From the NCBI GenBank assembly GCA_044361315.1, contig JBIKJA010000002.1, positions 62,001 to 126,000 on the forward strand: a stretch of DNA of 64,000 nt. The letters run 5' to 3'. The notes beneath the pieces were generated by a model, which searched no databases, had not been told where the DNA came from, and saw nothing but the letters and a program-made list of their open reading frames with translations. This document shows, piece by piece, positions 25,639 through 34,495 of this stretch (its first letter is position 1; every line of letters starts with the position of its first letter). The DNA comes from Crocinitomix sp044361315 (GTDB lineage Bacteria > Bacteroidota > Bacteroidia > Flavobacteriales_D > Crocinitomicaceae). Position numbers and translations under genes: made by a program.

Positions 25639-25859
25639 TGCTTAAAAAATGTGCTTTGTGCTCGGTAGAATTTGTCTGCAAGGCCGATGATATTGCGAAT
25701 TGCCAATGTTCGCAATTATTAATTTCTGAAGTGGTAGTGAAAGAACTAAATAAAAAGTTTACCGACTGTTTATGTTTTTCGTGTTTGTCAAATTTTTCGG
25801 TGCGAATCTCTGATGAAAATTCAACATTGACTAATGAAAAACAGCTATATAACGTTTGA
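25635..25859 (+). CDS. Cysteine-rich CWC-type small protein
   Basis: A 74-residue protein with metal-ligand-like cysteines: CALC near the N-terminus, then CKADDIANCQC (residues 18-28) and CLCFSC (about 46-51). This matches the cysteine-rich CWC family, small putative zinc-binding proteins of unknown function. Two adjacent ATGs (25635 and 25638) are possible starts; the first overlaps the helicase stop as ATGA. Linkage to the helicase suggests a nucleic-acid-related role, but this is inference. Confidence 0.75.
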   Translation: MMLKKCALCSVEFVCKADDIANCQCSQLLISEVVVKELNKKFTDCLCFSCLSNFSVRISDENSTLTNEKQLYNV

Positions 25860-25866
25860 TCCTCTT

Positions 25867-27042
25867 CTACCCTTTCACCAATTTTCGGCGTTTTTTCTCT
25901 TTGACAATTAGGCTGAGTTCGCGCCCCATTTGACCGGCAACGGAGGTGTTTTCTTGCGCACGTCTTAACAAATAAGGCATTACCTCTTTCACAGGGCCAT
26001 AAGGAACATATTTTGCCACTAAATAGCCTGCATGAGCAACATTGTATGAAATATGATCGCTCATTCCAAGTAATTGAGCAAAATGAACCCGTGGATCCGA
26101 TTTTTCAATTCCGTTAGCTGCCAATAAATTAATGAGATGAAGTGAACTTTGTTCGTTGTGTGTACCCGCGCAAATAGAGAAACGATCAATATTTTCGACC
26201 ATATACGTTAAGGCCAAATCATAATCGTTATCGGTTGCAGCTTTTGTTGCATGAATTGGAGAAGGATATCCTTCTTTTTCAGCTCTTTCGCGCTCTTTTT
26301 CCATGTACGCTCCGCGCACTAATTTTATTCCAACATAATACCCACCCGCAATTCCTTCTTGATGCGTTTTTTTCAAAAAAGCTAACCGATCGTGGCGATA
26401 CATTTGTAAGGTATTAAAAATTATGGCTTTTTCCTTGTTATACATGGCCATCATTGCATTTACCATACGGTCAATCGCATCTTGAAACCAAGAATCTTCG
26501 GCATCGATAAAAACGGGTACATTGGCTTCGTAAGCTGCCTTGCAAATGGCATTGACACGTGCTAAGGCTTTGGTGTAATCTGCTTTTTCTTGGGTAGACA
26601 ATTCTTGCTCAGATGAATTGACTTTTTCTAATAAATCGGTGCGAACAATTCCTGTTACTTTAAAAACGGCAAATGGTATTTTAGGATTGTTTTTTGCCGT
26701 TTGGATGGTGCTAATTATTTCGTCTCGGGTATGATCTAAATGACTTTCACCACTTTTGCCTTCAACGGAATAATCTAAAATTGTTCCTATACCAAAATCG
26801 CTCAATTCTTCAATTTTTACCTTACAATCAGTGATGGTTTCTCCTCCACAAAATTGTTTAAAGATTGTTTTTTTGATTAACCATTTGATTGGTAAGCGAA
26901 TGGAAAAAGAAATATTAGTGGCTACTTTTCCAAACTTTACAAGCCAAGGCTTTCCGATCATTTTAAACAAGCGATATGACCATTGTAAATCGCTATCGTT
27001 TTTGCCTGCGAAGGCTATTTCTGTATTTTCAAATGAAACCAT
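25867..27042 (-). CDS. Proline dehydrogenase (PRODH domain)
   Basis: The 391-residue FAD enzyme oxidises proline to pyrroline-5-carboxylate. The TIM-barrel signatures visible are DYSVEGK near residue 85, VFIDAEDSW (near 175), a strand with KLVRGAYMEKERERAE (about 243-258) containing the FAD/substrate-contacting Arg and Tyr, AGTHNEQS (about 290) and the late YGPVKEVMPYLLRRAQEN (about 350). The start is ATG 27042 rather than a codon 42 bases upstream, because a leftward promoter box lies at 27047-27054. It is stand-alone, without a fused P5C dehydrogenase. Confidence 0.93.
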   Translation of the reverse strand: MVSFENTEIAFAGKNDSDLQWSYRLFKMIGKPWLVKFGKVATNISFSIRLPIKWLIKKTIFKQFCGGETITDCKVKIEELSDFGIGTILDYSVEGKSGESHLDHTRDEIISTIQTAKNNPKIPFAVFKVTGIVRTDLLEKVNSSEQELSTQEKADYTKALARVNAICKAAYEANVPVFIDAEDSWFQDAIDRMVNAMMAMYNKEKAIIFNTLQMYRHDRLAFLKKTHQEGIAGGYYVGIKLVRGAYMEKERERAEKEGYPSPIHATKAATDNDYDLALTYMVENIDRFSICAGTHNEQSSLHLINLLAANGIEKSDPRVHFAQLLGMSDHISYNVAHAGYLVAKYVPYGPVKEVMPYLLRRAQENTSVAGQMGRELSLIVKEKKRRKLVKG

Positions 27043-27046
27043 GTGA

Positions 27047-27054
27047 CAAATATA
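27047..27054 (-). promoter_or_regulatory. -7 promoter box of proline dehydrogenase, four bases from the ATG
   Basis: The minus strand reads TATATTTG followed by TCAC and the ATG at 27042. With four bases between box and ATG, the transcript should be leaderless or nearly so. Confidence 0.6.
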
Positions 27055-27110
27055 AATGGAAATTACTACATTGGTGATTTGCAATTTTTAAAAATTCTAA
27101 ATCAATTTAA

Positions 27111-28733
27111 GTGAAAGTAAGTGGAAATATTGTAGACATTGAAAACAAGCTGATTTTCAAGGGTGAAATTACCGTGGAAAATGGCTTTATTACGAAAATA
27201 GTTCGAAAGGACAAGGCAAACGATTCATTTATTTTGCCTGGTTTTGTTGATGCCCATATTCACATTGAAAGTTCAATGTTGGTTCCTTCTGAATTTGCTC
27301 GAATTGCGGTGGTGCATGGAACGGTTGCTACGGTTTCAGATCCCCATGAAATTGCTAATGTATTAGGAATTGATGGGGTCCATTTTATGATTAATAATGG
27401 CAAAAAAACGCCTTTTAAGTTCAATTTTGGTGCACCTTCGTGTGTGCCTGCTACTTCATTTGAATCGGCGGGTGCGGTGATAGATTCGGAGGGAGTAAAG
27501 GAACTTTTAAGCAATTCAGATATTTTGTATTTAACAGAAATGATGAATTATCCGGGAGTATTATTTGAGGATGCGGAAGTGATGAAAAAGATTTCGTGGG
27601 CGAAACACTTTAACAAACCTGTTGATGGGCATGCGCCAGGATTAAGAGGCGAAAATGTACGAAAATATATTGCGGCGGGAATTTCAACGGATCATGAATG
27701 TTTTACACGCGAAGAAGCTTCTGAAAAATTGGCCAATAGTATGAAAATTTTGATTCGTGAAGGAAGTGCGGCGAAGAATTTTGATGCCTTAATAGGCTTG
27801 GCGCATGAACACTTTGAAAATATGATGTTTTGTTCGGATGACAAACACCCCGACGACTTAATTTTGGGCCATATTAATGAACTTGTTAAACGTGGTTTAG
27901 CAGCTGGCATTGATTTGTTTAAATTATTGAAAATGGCCTGCGTGAATCCAGTGAAGCACTATAAGTTAAAGGTAGGCTTGTTAAATGTGGGCGATACGGC
28001 TGATTTTATTGTGGTGAATGATTTAGAGGATTTTAACATTGAAAAAACCTATATTAATGGTGAATGTGTTTCTGAAAATGGGGTTTCTACAATTGGACCA
28101 GTGGATTTTGAGGTACCCAATAATTTTAATACGCATTTGAAGGTTCCAACCGATTTTGAATTGGTGGCTAGTTCAAATCAAATAAAGGTGATTCAGGTGC
28201 TTGATGGGCAATTAATTACCAAATCGTTAGTTTTTCCAGCGACGATTGAGAAAGGAAAATTGGTTTCGAATACAGCCTTGGATGTGTTAAAAATTGTGGT
28301 GGTGAATCGGTATAAAAACGCGCCTGTGGCAGTTGGATTTATTCATAATTTTGGTTTAAAGAGCGGAGCTATCGCCTCATCTGTTGCACACGATTCGCAT
28401 AATATAATAGCGGTGGGAGTGAACGATGATATGATTTGTAATGCGGTGAATGCTATTATTAATGAAAAAGGAGGAATTTGTGCAGTGACTGCGGAAGATG
28501 AACTGGTATTAGGATTGCCTGTGGCAGGAATTATGAGTAAATTAGATGTTTGGCAAACGGGCGAATTGTATCAGCAAATTGATCAAAAAGCCAAGGCCAT
28601 GGGATCTAAATTACATGCGCCTTTTATGTCGCTTTCTTTTATGGCTTTATTGGTGATTCCGAGCTTAAAATTGAGCGATTTTGGACTTTTTGATGGGGAT
28701 AAATTTGAATTTACGGAGGTTAACCACGTTTAG
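27111..28733 (+). CDS. ade: Adenine deaminase
   Basis: The 540-residue metallohydrolase converts adenine to hypoxanthine in purine salvage. It has the amidohydrolase metal motif PGFVDAHIHIESS (about 44-56), the family-specific VHGTVATVSDPHEIANV, DGHAPGL (about 172-178), the acidic CSDDKHPDD (about 240-248) and the C-terminal adenine-deaminase domain (GLKSGAIASSVAHDSHNI near 420, AVTAEDELVLGLPVAG near 460). The start is a GTG at 27111, the residue before KVSGNIV; no ATG is suitable. It is divergent from proline dehydrogenase with 68 bases between them. Confidence 0.93.
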   Translation: MKVSGNIVDIENKLIFKGEITVENGFITKIVRKDKANDSFILPGFVDAHIHIESSMLVPSEFARIAVVHGTVATVSDPHEIANVLGIDGVHFMINNGKKTPFKFNFGAPSCVPATSFESAGAVIDSEGVKELLSNSDILYLTEMMNYPGVLFEDAEVMKKISWAKHFNKPVDGHAPGLRGENVRKYIAAGISTDHECFTREEASEKLANSMKILIREGSAAKNFDALIGLAHEHFENMMFCSDDKHPDDLILGHINELVKRGLAAGIDLFKLLKMACVNPVKHYKLKVGLLNVGDTADFIVVNDLEDFNIEKTYINGECVSENGVSTIGPVDFEVPNNFNTHLKVPTDFELVASSNQIKVIQVLDGQLITKSLVFPATIEKGKLVSNTALDVLKIVVVNRYKNAPVAVGFIHNFGLKSGAIASSVAHDSHNIIAVGVNDDMICNAVNAIINEKGGICAVTAEDELVLGLPVAGIMSKLDVWQTGELYQQIDQKAKAMGSKLHAPFMSLSFMALLVIPSLKLSDFGLFDGDKFEFTEVNHV

Positions 28734-28761
28734 GTTGACTTTTTTTAAAACCTGAGTTGAG

Positions 28762-28976
28762 ATGCACTGCGCATTAGAAAAGGAACGACTGATTTTAAAA
28801 CGCCTGACACCGTACGATTTTATTTTTCGATTTGAAATTATGCCGAAGACGAAATTAAACGTTTTTTGGGAGATACGTATGACGAGAGGAGTTTATCAAG
28901 GAAAAAAACAAGTGTGCAAATGGTTACTCCAATTTTAATGGGATTGAGCTGATAGATGCAATTTGAAGTAAGATTT
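28762..28976 (+). pseudogene. Decayed GNAT-family acetyltransferase
   Basis: Three short pieces in three frames assemble a RimJ/RimL-type GNAT N-terminus. From 28762, KERLILKRLTPYDFIF; from 28839 in a second frame, YAEDEIKRFLGDTYDE; and from 28907 in the third, NKCANGYSNFNGIELIDAI. This order matches the start of flavobacterial GNAT acetyltransferases (ERLILRxLT ... DEIxxFLG ... GYxxFN ... LID). Frameshifts and stops mean no functional product. The 3' two thirds, including the acetyl-CoA site, are not recognisable. Confidence 0.6.
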
Positions 28977-29140
28977 CCAAAAGAATAAATTGTCGTATCG
29001 CTGACAAGGCAATTGAGTTGGACACATTTTATTAAAGGAATGCCAATGCAAATTACATCAATCTGTAGAACGAGCAAGAAACAAAATGGAAAATTCTAAA
29101 TTGTAAAATTAACGCTATTGAACAAGATTTTGTGTTAACG

Positions 29141-29260
29141 ATTGCAGCGAAATCCTTTTTTTCCATTGGCTAAATGGCGAAAAAGATTAGAGCGAAAAGC
29201 GTGACTCTGACCTATTGAAATTACGTAAATGCAGTTTAGTAATTGCGACAGCGTTAGGGA
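29141..29260 (-). repeat. Dispersed intergenic repeat (hairpin element), copy 1
   Basis: Read on the minus strand, the segment begins with TCCCTAACGCTG, continues to a hairpin with T-rich and A-rich arms around CCATT/AATGG (29151-29188) and ends in GGATTTCGCTGCAAT. This layout resembles intergenic elements I recall from flavobacterial genomes. The core CGTTAGGGA recurs at 38555-38563 and 46321-46329 in other gene-free stretches. It lies inside an 869-base stretch without intact genes. Confidence 0.4.
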
Positions 29261-29377
29261 AACACCAAAAAAAAAAATATGTCTAGTTTTAGCTAATTTA
29301 GTGACGACAAATGGTGTTTTTATGTGAGTTTTGTGTTGAGTGATGAGGAATTGTAGGGTTTTCAGACAGGAAGTGTT

Positions 29378-29542
29378 GGTAAAATGGTTTACTTTTACTA
29401 TTACTCGTGGGAAAATATTGAAAAAATGGTGAATTTAAGCGGATTAGAAATGATTTAAAAATTTGAAATTCCGTATAAAAAAGACGATGGAAGTGGTGAA
29501 ATTCATACAGTTTTAGTAGGGGAAAAAATTGAGAATTGTTGA
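29378..29542 (+). pseudogene. Decayed 3' end of an unidentified protein gene
   Basis: One frame reads GKMVYFYYYSWENIEKM, then NLSGLEMI, an in-frame TAA, then KFEIPYKKDDGSGEIHTVLV and GEKI before a second stop. It looks like the C-terminal end of a real protein (strand-helix-strand), reminiscent of SAM methyltransferase tails, with one nonsense change. Upstream sequence back to about 29300 is not readable. Assignment is tentative. Confidence 0.3.
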
Positions 29543-29584
29543 TTATTTTTTGAAAATTTACAACCTCAACACGCATTTTAGTAA

Positions 29585-29592
29585 TACCTTTG
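29585..29592 (+). promoter_or_regulatory. -7 promoter box of aroB
   Basis: TACCTTTG matches TAnnTTTG, with 10 bases to the ATG at 29603. Confidence 0.6.
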
Positions 29593-29602
29593 CACCCAAA
29601 TT

Positions 29603-30673
29603 ATGAAGGCTCTTAACTACAATAACTCAGAAATTCGATTTGGCGACTTGGCGTCGTGTGGCTTTAATGCGGTCTTGAACTCGGATCGGTTTAAACGATC
29701 GAAAAAAGTGATTATTACGGATGAAAATGTTTATGAACGTTGGATTTCGGACATGGTGGTTACTTATGATGGCTTGAAAGATGCTGAAATTATTCAACTA
29801 CCCGCAGGTGAACAATACAAAACGGTGGGGATTTGTGTGGAAGTTTGGAATGCCTTGAGTGAATATGAAATTGAGCGTAATGACTTAATTATCAATATTG
29901 GTGGTGGGGTGATTACGGACATGGGGGGATTTATTGCCGCAACTTTTAAACGTGGTTTGGCATTTGTAAATGTTCCGACGACGCTTTTGGCACAGGTAGA
30001 TGCCTCTGTGGGGGGGAAAACGGGGATTGATTTAGGTTCTTATAAAAATCAAATTGGGGCTTTTGCCGATGCCGATTTTGTGTTTGTGGATACTAATTTT
30101 TTAATGGCTTTACCAAAGGATGAATTGATTTCTGGCTATGCCGAAATGTTGAAACATGGACTGATTTCGCTAAAAAGTTATTGGTCGGATTTGGTTAAAA
30201 CAGACCCGACCCAGGCGCCAGATAAGCTTTTGCAAAAAATTAGAACCTCTGTTTCGATTAAACGAGAAATTGTTGCCAAGGATCATTTAGAAACCGGGTT
30301 GCGGAAAAAACTGAATTTCGGACATACCATTGGCCATTCAATCGAAGGATATGGGATTTCGAAAGGTGAGCATATACCGCATGGGTTTTGTGTTGCCTGG
30401 GGAATGATTGCGGAAGCATACATTTCGAAACAATTAAAATTATTGAGTGCGTCTGAATTTGATGAAATTAATTCTGTTTTACGAAAAATTTATCCCCCAC
30501 TCAAGATTTCAATTGATGCTTTGGATGAATTAAACATGCTTTTGAAAAATGACAAAAAAACAGTGCATGGGGAATTAAATTTTACCTTGCTTCAAAAAAT
30601 TGGGGAAGCTGTTTATAACATAAAAGTTTCTCCTGCCTTGGTGGATGAAGCTTTTGCCTTTATTTTGTCGTAA
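29603..30673 (+). CDS. aroB: 3-dehydroquinate synthase
   Basis: The 356-residue enzyme cyclises DAHP to 3-dehydroquinate in the shikimate pathway. NAD- and zinc-site motifs are in place: INIGGGVITDMGGFIAATFKRG (read as GGGVITDMGGF near 100-110), PTTLLAQVDASVGGKTG (about 125-141), the metal-ligand Glu in SGYAEMLKHGL (about 187-197) and His residues in LNFGHTIGHSIE (about 238-249) and later GEHIPHG. It stands between two decayed regions and has its own promoter box. A 10-base interval between the box and the ATG leaves only a few bases of leader. Confidence 0.96.
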   Translation: MKALNYNNSEIRFGDLASCGFNAVLNSDRFKRSKKVIITDENVYERWISDMVVTYDGLKDAEIIQLPAGEQYKTVGICVEVWNALSEYEIERNDLIINIGGGVITDMGGFIAATFKRGLAFVNVPTTLLAQVDASVGGKTGIDLGSYKNQIGAFADADFVFVDTNFLMALPKDELISGYAEMLKHGLISLKSYWSDLVKTDPTQAPDKLLQKIRTSVSIKREIVAKDHLETGLRKKLNFGHTIGHSIEGYGISKGEHIPHGFCVAWGMIAEAYISKQLKLLSASEFDEINSVLRKIYPPLKISIDALDELNMLLKNDKKTVHGELNFTLLQKIGEAVYNIKVSPALVDEAFAFILS

Positions 30674-31529
30674 TTAAACCTTACTTTAAATTTTTTAAGA
30701 CAAAATCATACTTGGTGCCTTCTTCAAAGGTTCAGTTCATTTCGCCATCTAATTGTTCTGTTAAAGAAGATATTAACTCAAGACCAAATGAGGATTAGTT
30801 TGGATTGGTGGTACAATTTCCGTTGTCTTGGTAAATAAAAGTAAAGGCATTTAATCGGTCAGTTTTGTACATTTCGATTGAAATTATGCCATCATTTCTT
30901 CCAATAAAGGCATGTTTTAATAAATTGCTAATTAGCTATTTTACATATTATTACCATCGAAACTAAGGTGTCGTTACCAACCTGCTTAATTTCTGAGTTT
31001 ACTGTAAGTTTTATATTCAAATTCGTTGAATTTGAGCGCACCAACATGGATCAAGGCCATTGCTGATAGCCCGATTAATGGAATCTTGGAACTGAAGTTG
31101 CGAGTCCTTTTCATTAATTTCATACGACTGCAAACGGAGCAGACTAGAGACCACTTTTGAATTGTTTTTCACCCAGTGATGACCTCTTTTAATATGACTG
31201 TTTTTTCTTGGGTTTCACTTGATCCAAAAATTGGTTAATTTTAATTAAATCGGAATTGGCTTGTGCATATTTGTGTTCGGCAGAATGGCGTAATTTCAGA
31301 AATTGAGTAATTAAAAATCTAAAAAAGCGATGCTACCACGAGCAAACCAATGCATACAGAAATGAGTTCGCGCGCTTGCTGTTCGGCATATTTTGGTTCA
31401 CTGGTAAACAAAACCATGCCTAAGCAAACTTACCATTCCAACTATTTTAGGCAAGGTGATAAAAGAATACAAGACGACGATTCCGATAAAATTGACATAA
31501 GAAGTTTTAAGGGGATTAAAAATTCTCAT
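30674..31529 (-). pseudogene. Decayed HisKA_2-type sensor histidine kinase
   Basis: The relic starts with ATG 31529, immediately after the stop of the upstream HhH gene, and reads leftward through several frames. The order of pieces is that of a membrane histidine kinase: an N-terminal membrane segment (LYSFITLPKIVGMVSLL), a second one (ISVCIGLLVVASLF), the HisKA_2 dimerisation motif HHWVKNNSKVVSSLLRLQS around 31181-31125, then FQDSINRAIS, NLLKHAF (ATP-binding N-box) and GLELISSLTEQLDGEM near the end. Stops and indels break it at several places. It was probably the downstream gene of an operon with the two outer-membrane genes. Confidence 0.75.
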
Positions 31530-33599
31530 TTACAGTTTAATCTTAAGTTGCATTTTAATGGTGGTTTTTTCGTTTCCTTGAATTTCTTCTAATCCTGAAG
31601 AAATGGTGCCTTCATTTGCGTATGAAAAGACATCCCATCGCAACCAACACTCCATTTTTTCAGAAATATCATATTTTACCATGAGGTAAGTTCTGATACC
31701 TTGATAATAGTATGAAGGGATACTGAATACTCCCAATAAATCATTTTCGTAGGCATAAATTCGAGTGTCGTAATTTTCTGTGTCAAAAATGGCATAGCGA
31801 CCATAAATTGTCAGGGGTAATTTTTTAAAATCGAATCGGAGATCTTGGAAAAATAAAAATCCATGATTTTTAACTTCTCCGTAGGTAAAATTCACATATT
31901 CAACGCGGGTTTTAAACGACCATTGATCACTAATTTTCTGATCATAATTTAAACGAATCGTGTTTTTTAGGAGATAATCTTGACCCTTAATCCCAAAAAC
32001 TGCCTCCTTTTCGTTTCGTTGGGTGATTTTATTTCTAAAACGCAAATAAAATTTAGCTCTTCGTGAGGCTTGATAATTAATTTGTACAAAATATTCTCTT
32101 CCATGGCTGATATCAGCAGTGAGCCATTTTAAATAAGTGAATTTGAATTGATCATAATAAGCATCCAAACTCCATTTGGTGGTAAGATTGGCTTGCATTC
32201 CGATGTAAATTCCTCTTTCTCCAGTATTGTCTGAAGACTCGCCAAACCCAGTGCTATAATTTGAATGGAATGCTTTGTCATAATTCCGATAAATCGCCAA
32301 AAGATCCACACGCGGATCGACATTCCAAGAAAATCCATTTACCGTTCCGAATTTCAAATTATCGCCAGCTGCTGTTTCACCGAAAAATGTCATATTTCGA
32401 TAAAATAAACGGTAATTTAATCCTGTGGTTAACAAGGAATTTCCGCTGAATTTGTATTTTTTGTAATCTGAAGTATCGATTACGAACGGCGTATCATAAT
32501 GAGTGTAAACACTTGTTAATCCAACACGATAATTTTCACCTTTAACAGCAAACTCGCCTCCAAAGATCGTTTGTAAAACTTTGTTTTTATCGGCAATTTC
32601 ACTTGGCGTTCGATGAAATCCAGACAGTTGAAACGATCCAAATTCGTCGTCAAATAAATCCAAGGAATCCAACGAATTTACCGAGGCATCCATTTTTTTT
32701 GCAGAGGCAAATCCTGTAAAATCAAAACGCTCATTTTTTAAGTTGAATGCGGCTCCTCTTAAAAACAAGGCTTCATTCACAGAAGTGTATGGACGAAGCC
32801 CCGTGGCACTTCGCTTTCCGTTCATTACATCCGCAGATTTTCCAATTCCAAAACCATTCCACATGGTTAAGCCTTGTCCTAAATTTACCTGATAATCACC
32901 CAAAGCCACCGAATTAAATTTCCACACTTTTCGTAAAAATAAATGCCCCGAATAAAAATCAAATCCTTGTTTTTGGCTGCCTCTAAAAAATTCTTCACCC
33001 GCATCCTTTTCTGCTGTAATTCCCCAACTAATTCGATCCTTGTAAGTTGTGCGATATCGGAAATATAATTTATCCGAACTTCCTAAATATTGGCGATTTG
33101 GGTAAAGGGCTAAAATACTGTCAGATATTGGTGCATAACCTGCTTTTTCTTCAAATGTATTTTGGTACCTTAAAATAAAGTCATGTTTTCCATAACGAAA
33201 CGCATTTTTCCATACAAAATCGTCTTTTACTATGGGCTCCGCTTTAATAAAAGGTAAAATCATTTCAATAGTTTTTGCACCTAGTTCCGGAATGGCAGCT
33301 AATTCAAACAAGGTTAAAAATGCCCCGTAACGATAACGATAGTTTAAAATAGACAGAATTTGTATATCGGTCAATAAATGTAGCCGCATCAAATCCTCTT
33401 CTAAAGCCGAGTTGATATTGATAGGATTATCGTAGAAGTAGAATAAATCATCAAAAAAGGTCGTTAAATCCAAATCTGAATCTTCTAAAACTTCTCCAAT
33501 AAACTCAATTCGTTGCTCAATGATGGCTTGTTTTTCGAGAGTTTGTGACCAAACAGCAAACGAAGCGCAAAATGTGACTAGGGTGAGAATGTACCGCAT
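31530..33599 (-). CDS. Helix-hairpin-helix outer-membrane barrel protein
   Basis: A 689-residue protein with a signal peptide (about 1-18), a ComEA-like helix-hairpin-helix pair (about 55-120; ININSALEEDLMRL and FELAAIPELGAKTIEMILPF) and a long C-terminal part full of alternating aromatic beta-strands (RFRNKITQ, LRFDFKKLPLTIYGRYAIFD) that looks like a large outer-membrane barrel. This fusion is common in Bacteroidota and its function is unknown. The start is ATG 33599; a TTG nine bases earlier overlaps the previous stop. It follows the PorV-like gene by one base. Confidence 0.78.
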   Translation of the reverse strand: MRYILTLVTFCASFAVWSQTLEKQAIIEQRIEFIGEVLEDSDLDLTTFFDDLFYFYDNPININSALEEDLMRLHLLTDIQILSILNYRYRYGAFLTLFELAAIPELGAKTIEMILPFIKAEPIVKDDFVWKNAFRYGKHDFILRYQNTFEEKAGYAPISDSILALYPNRQYLGSSDKLYFRYRTTYKDRISWGITAEKDAGEEFFRGSQKQGFDFYSGHLFLRKVWKFNSVALGDYQVNLGQGLTMWNGFGIGKSADVMNGKRSATGLRPYTSVNEALFLRGAAFNLKNERFDFTGFASAKKMDASVNSLDSLDLFDDEFGSFQLSGFHRTPSEIADKNKVLQTIFGGEFAVKGENYRVGLTSVYTHYDTPFVIDTSDYKKYKFSGNSLLTTGLNYRLFYRNMTFFGETAAGDNLKFGTVNGFSWNVDPRVDLLAIYRNYDKAFHSNYSTGFGESSDNTGERGIYIGMQANLTTKWSLDAYYDQFKFTYLKWLTADISHGREYFVQINYQASRRAKFYLRFRNKITQRNEKEAVFGIKGQDYLLKNTIRLNYDQKISDQWSFKTRVEYVNFTYGEVKNHGFLFFQDLRFDFKKLPLTIYGRYAIFDTENYDTRIYAYENDLLGVFSIPSYYYQGIRTYLMVKYDISEKMECWLRWDVFSYANEGTISSGLEEIQGNEKTTIKMQLKIKL

Positions 33600-33600
33600 C

Positions 33601-34413
33601 TTATTCAAAAGAAAATTTTAACCCAGCTGAAGGACTCATTCCTAGGGTACTGTGCCAGTTGGTGGACATGTCAAATTGAAATCGGTTTAACGCCAACCCA
33701 AAACCAAAAGAAGATTGAAAAGGAAAAGAATTTACCCCCAAGCGAACATAAAAAATATCGTGCGGATGAATTTCCAATCCTGTTTTTACGTTGATTGGAT
33801 TGATTATTGTTTTTTCTGCCTCGAGCGACCAACTAACTTTTTTACTAAAAATATATGTCAGTCCTAAGCCAAAACGCGTTGGTAAACGTTCGTCTTCAAG
33901 TTCTGCTAATTTAGTTCGTGAAATATTTTGAACCCGTACGCCAAATCGCCAGGATTTATTGGCTTCGTAATAAACACCTAAGTTTCCAGATGCTGTATTT
34001 CTAGTGCCATAATTTTCTCCCAGTTGTATGCGGTGATAATTTAACCCAACTCCACCATAAAATTTATCCGAAAGTTTGATCCCATAGGCCACACCAACCT
34101 GAATTTCTCGGTAAAGCGAAAATCCAGTTTGTTGCATTTGAACACCAAAATTTCTGTTCTTTTTTCCTTTGTGCGCATAGACAATGGCTTGTGAGGATAT
34201 TTCTTTTACCAAGAATCGATTCTCATAATTTAGGCCTATGGATGTTTTGTCAAGTGCACCAAGTGCACCTGGATTATTGTAAACCGAATAAACATCAGTT
34301 AGGGTCAACCCGACTCCACCCATGCCCAATGATCGTCCTCCTAGCTGAGGATAGATTTGTGCACTAAGTGAAACAGTTGTTAAACAAGTAATTAAAACAA
34401 ATATTCTTTTCAT
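33601..34413 (-). CDS. PorV/PorQ-like outer-membrane barrel protein
   Basis: The 270-residue protein has a signal peptide (about 1-18, ending SLSAQ) and the N-terminal pattern GGRSLGMGGVGLTLTDVYSVYNNPGALG that marks FadL-type barrels of the PorV/PorQ group. Regular beta-strands follow (for example YGGVGLNYHRIQL and RFGLGLTYIF) and the end is LKFSFE, a typical C-terminal aromatic barrel end. PorV proteins act in T9SS surface attachment, but many relatives are generic transporters, so a T9SS role is not assumed. It is the first gene of a unit with the HhH barrel and the decayed kinase. Confidence 0.75.
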   Translation of the reverse strand: MKRIFVLITCLTTVSLSAQIYPQLGGRSLGMGGVGLTLTDVYSVYNNPGALGALDKTSIGLNYENRFLVKEISSQAIVYAHKGKKNRNFGVQMQQTGFSLYREIQVGVAYGIKLSDKFYGGVGLNYHRIQLGENYGTRNTASGNLGVYYEANKSWRFGVRVQNISRTKLAELEDERLPTRFGLGLTYIFSKKVSWSLEAEKTIINPINVKTGLEIHPHDIFYVRLGVNSFPFQSSFGFGLALNRFQFDMSTNWHSTLGMSPSAGLKFSFE

Positions 34414-34495
34414 TGACGGGAAAGTTAGTAATTATGTCTGAAACCATATTCGATTTGTCACAAAATTTGTAGATTTATTGACGATTTGATAACAG

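Noticed and set aside
28731..28760. Hairpin AGGTT...AACCT after adenine deaminase
   Set aside because: A 5-bp stem with the T-run inside the loop does not form a normal rho-independent terminator.
29298..29576. Minus-strand open frame of 92 codons inside the decay zone
   Set aside because: It is antisense to readable fragments of a broken protein on the plus strand (29378-29542) and has low-complexity F/S/H-rich composition; I treat it as a chance frame.
31350..31592. Plus-strand open frame of 80 codons over the end of the HhH gene and the start of the kinase relic
   Set aside because: It runs antisense to clear coding sequence and to the kinase relic, with no promoter or conserved pattern.
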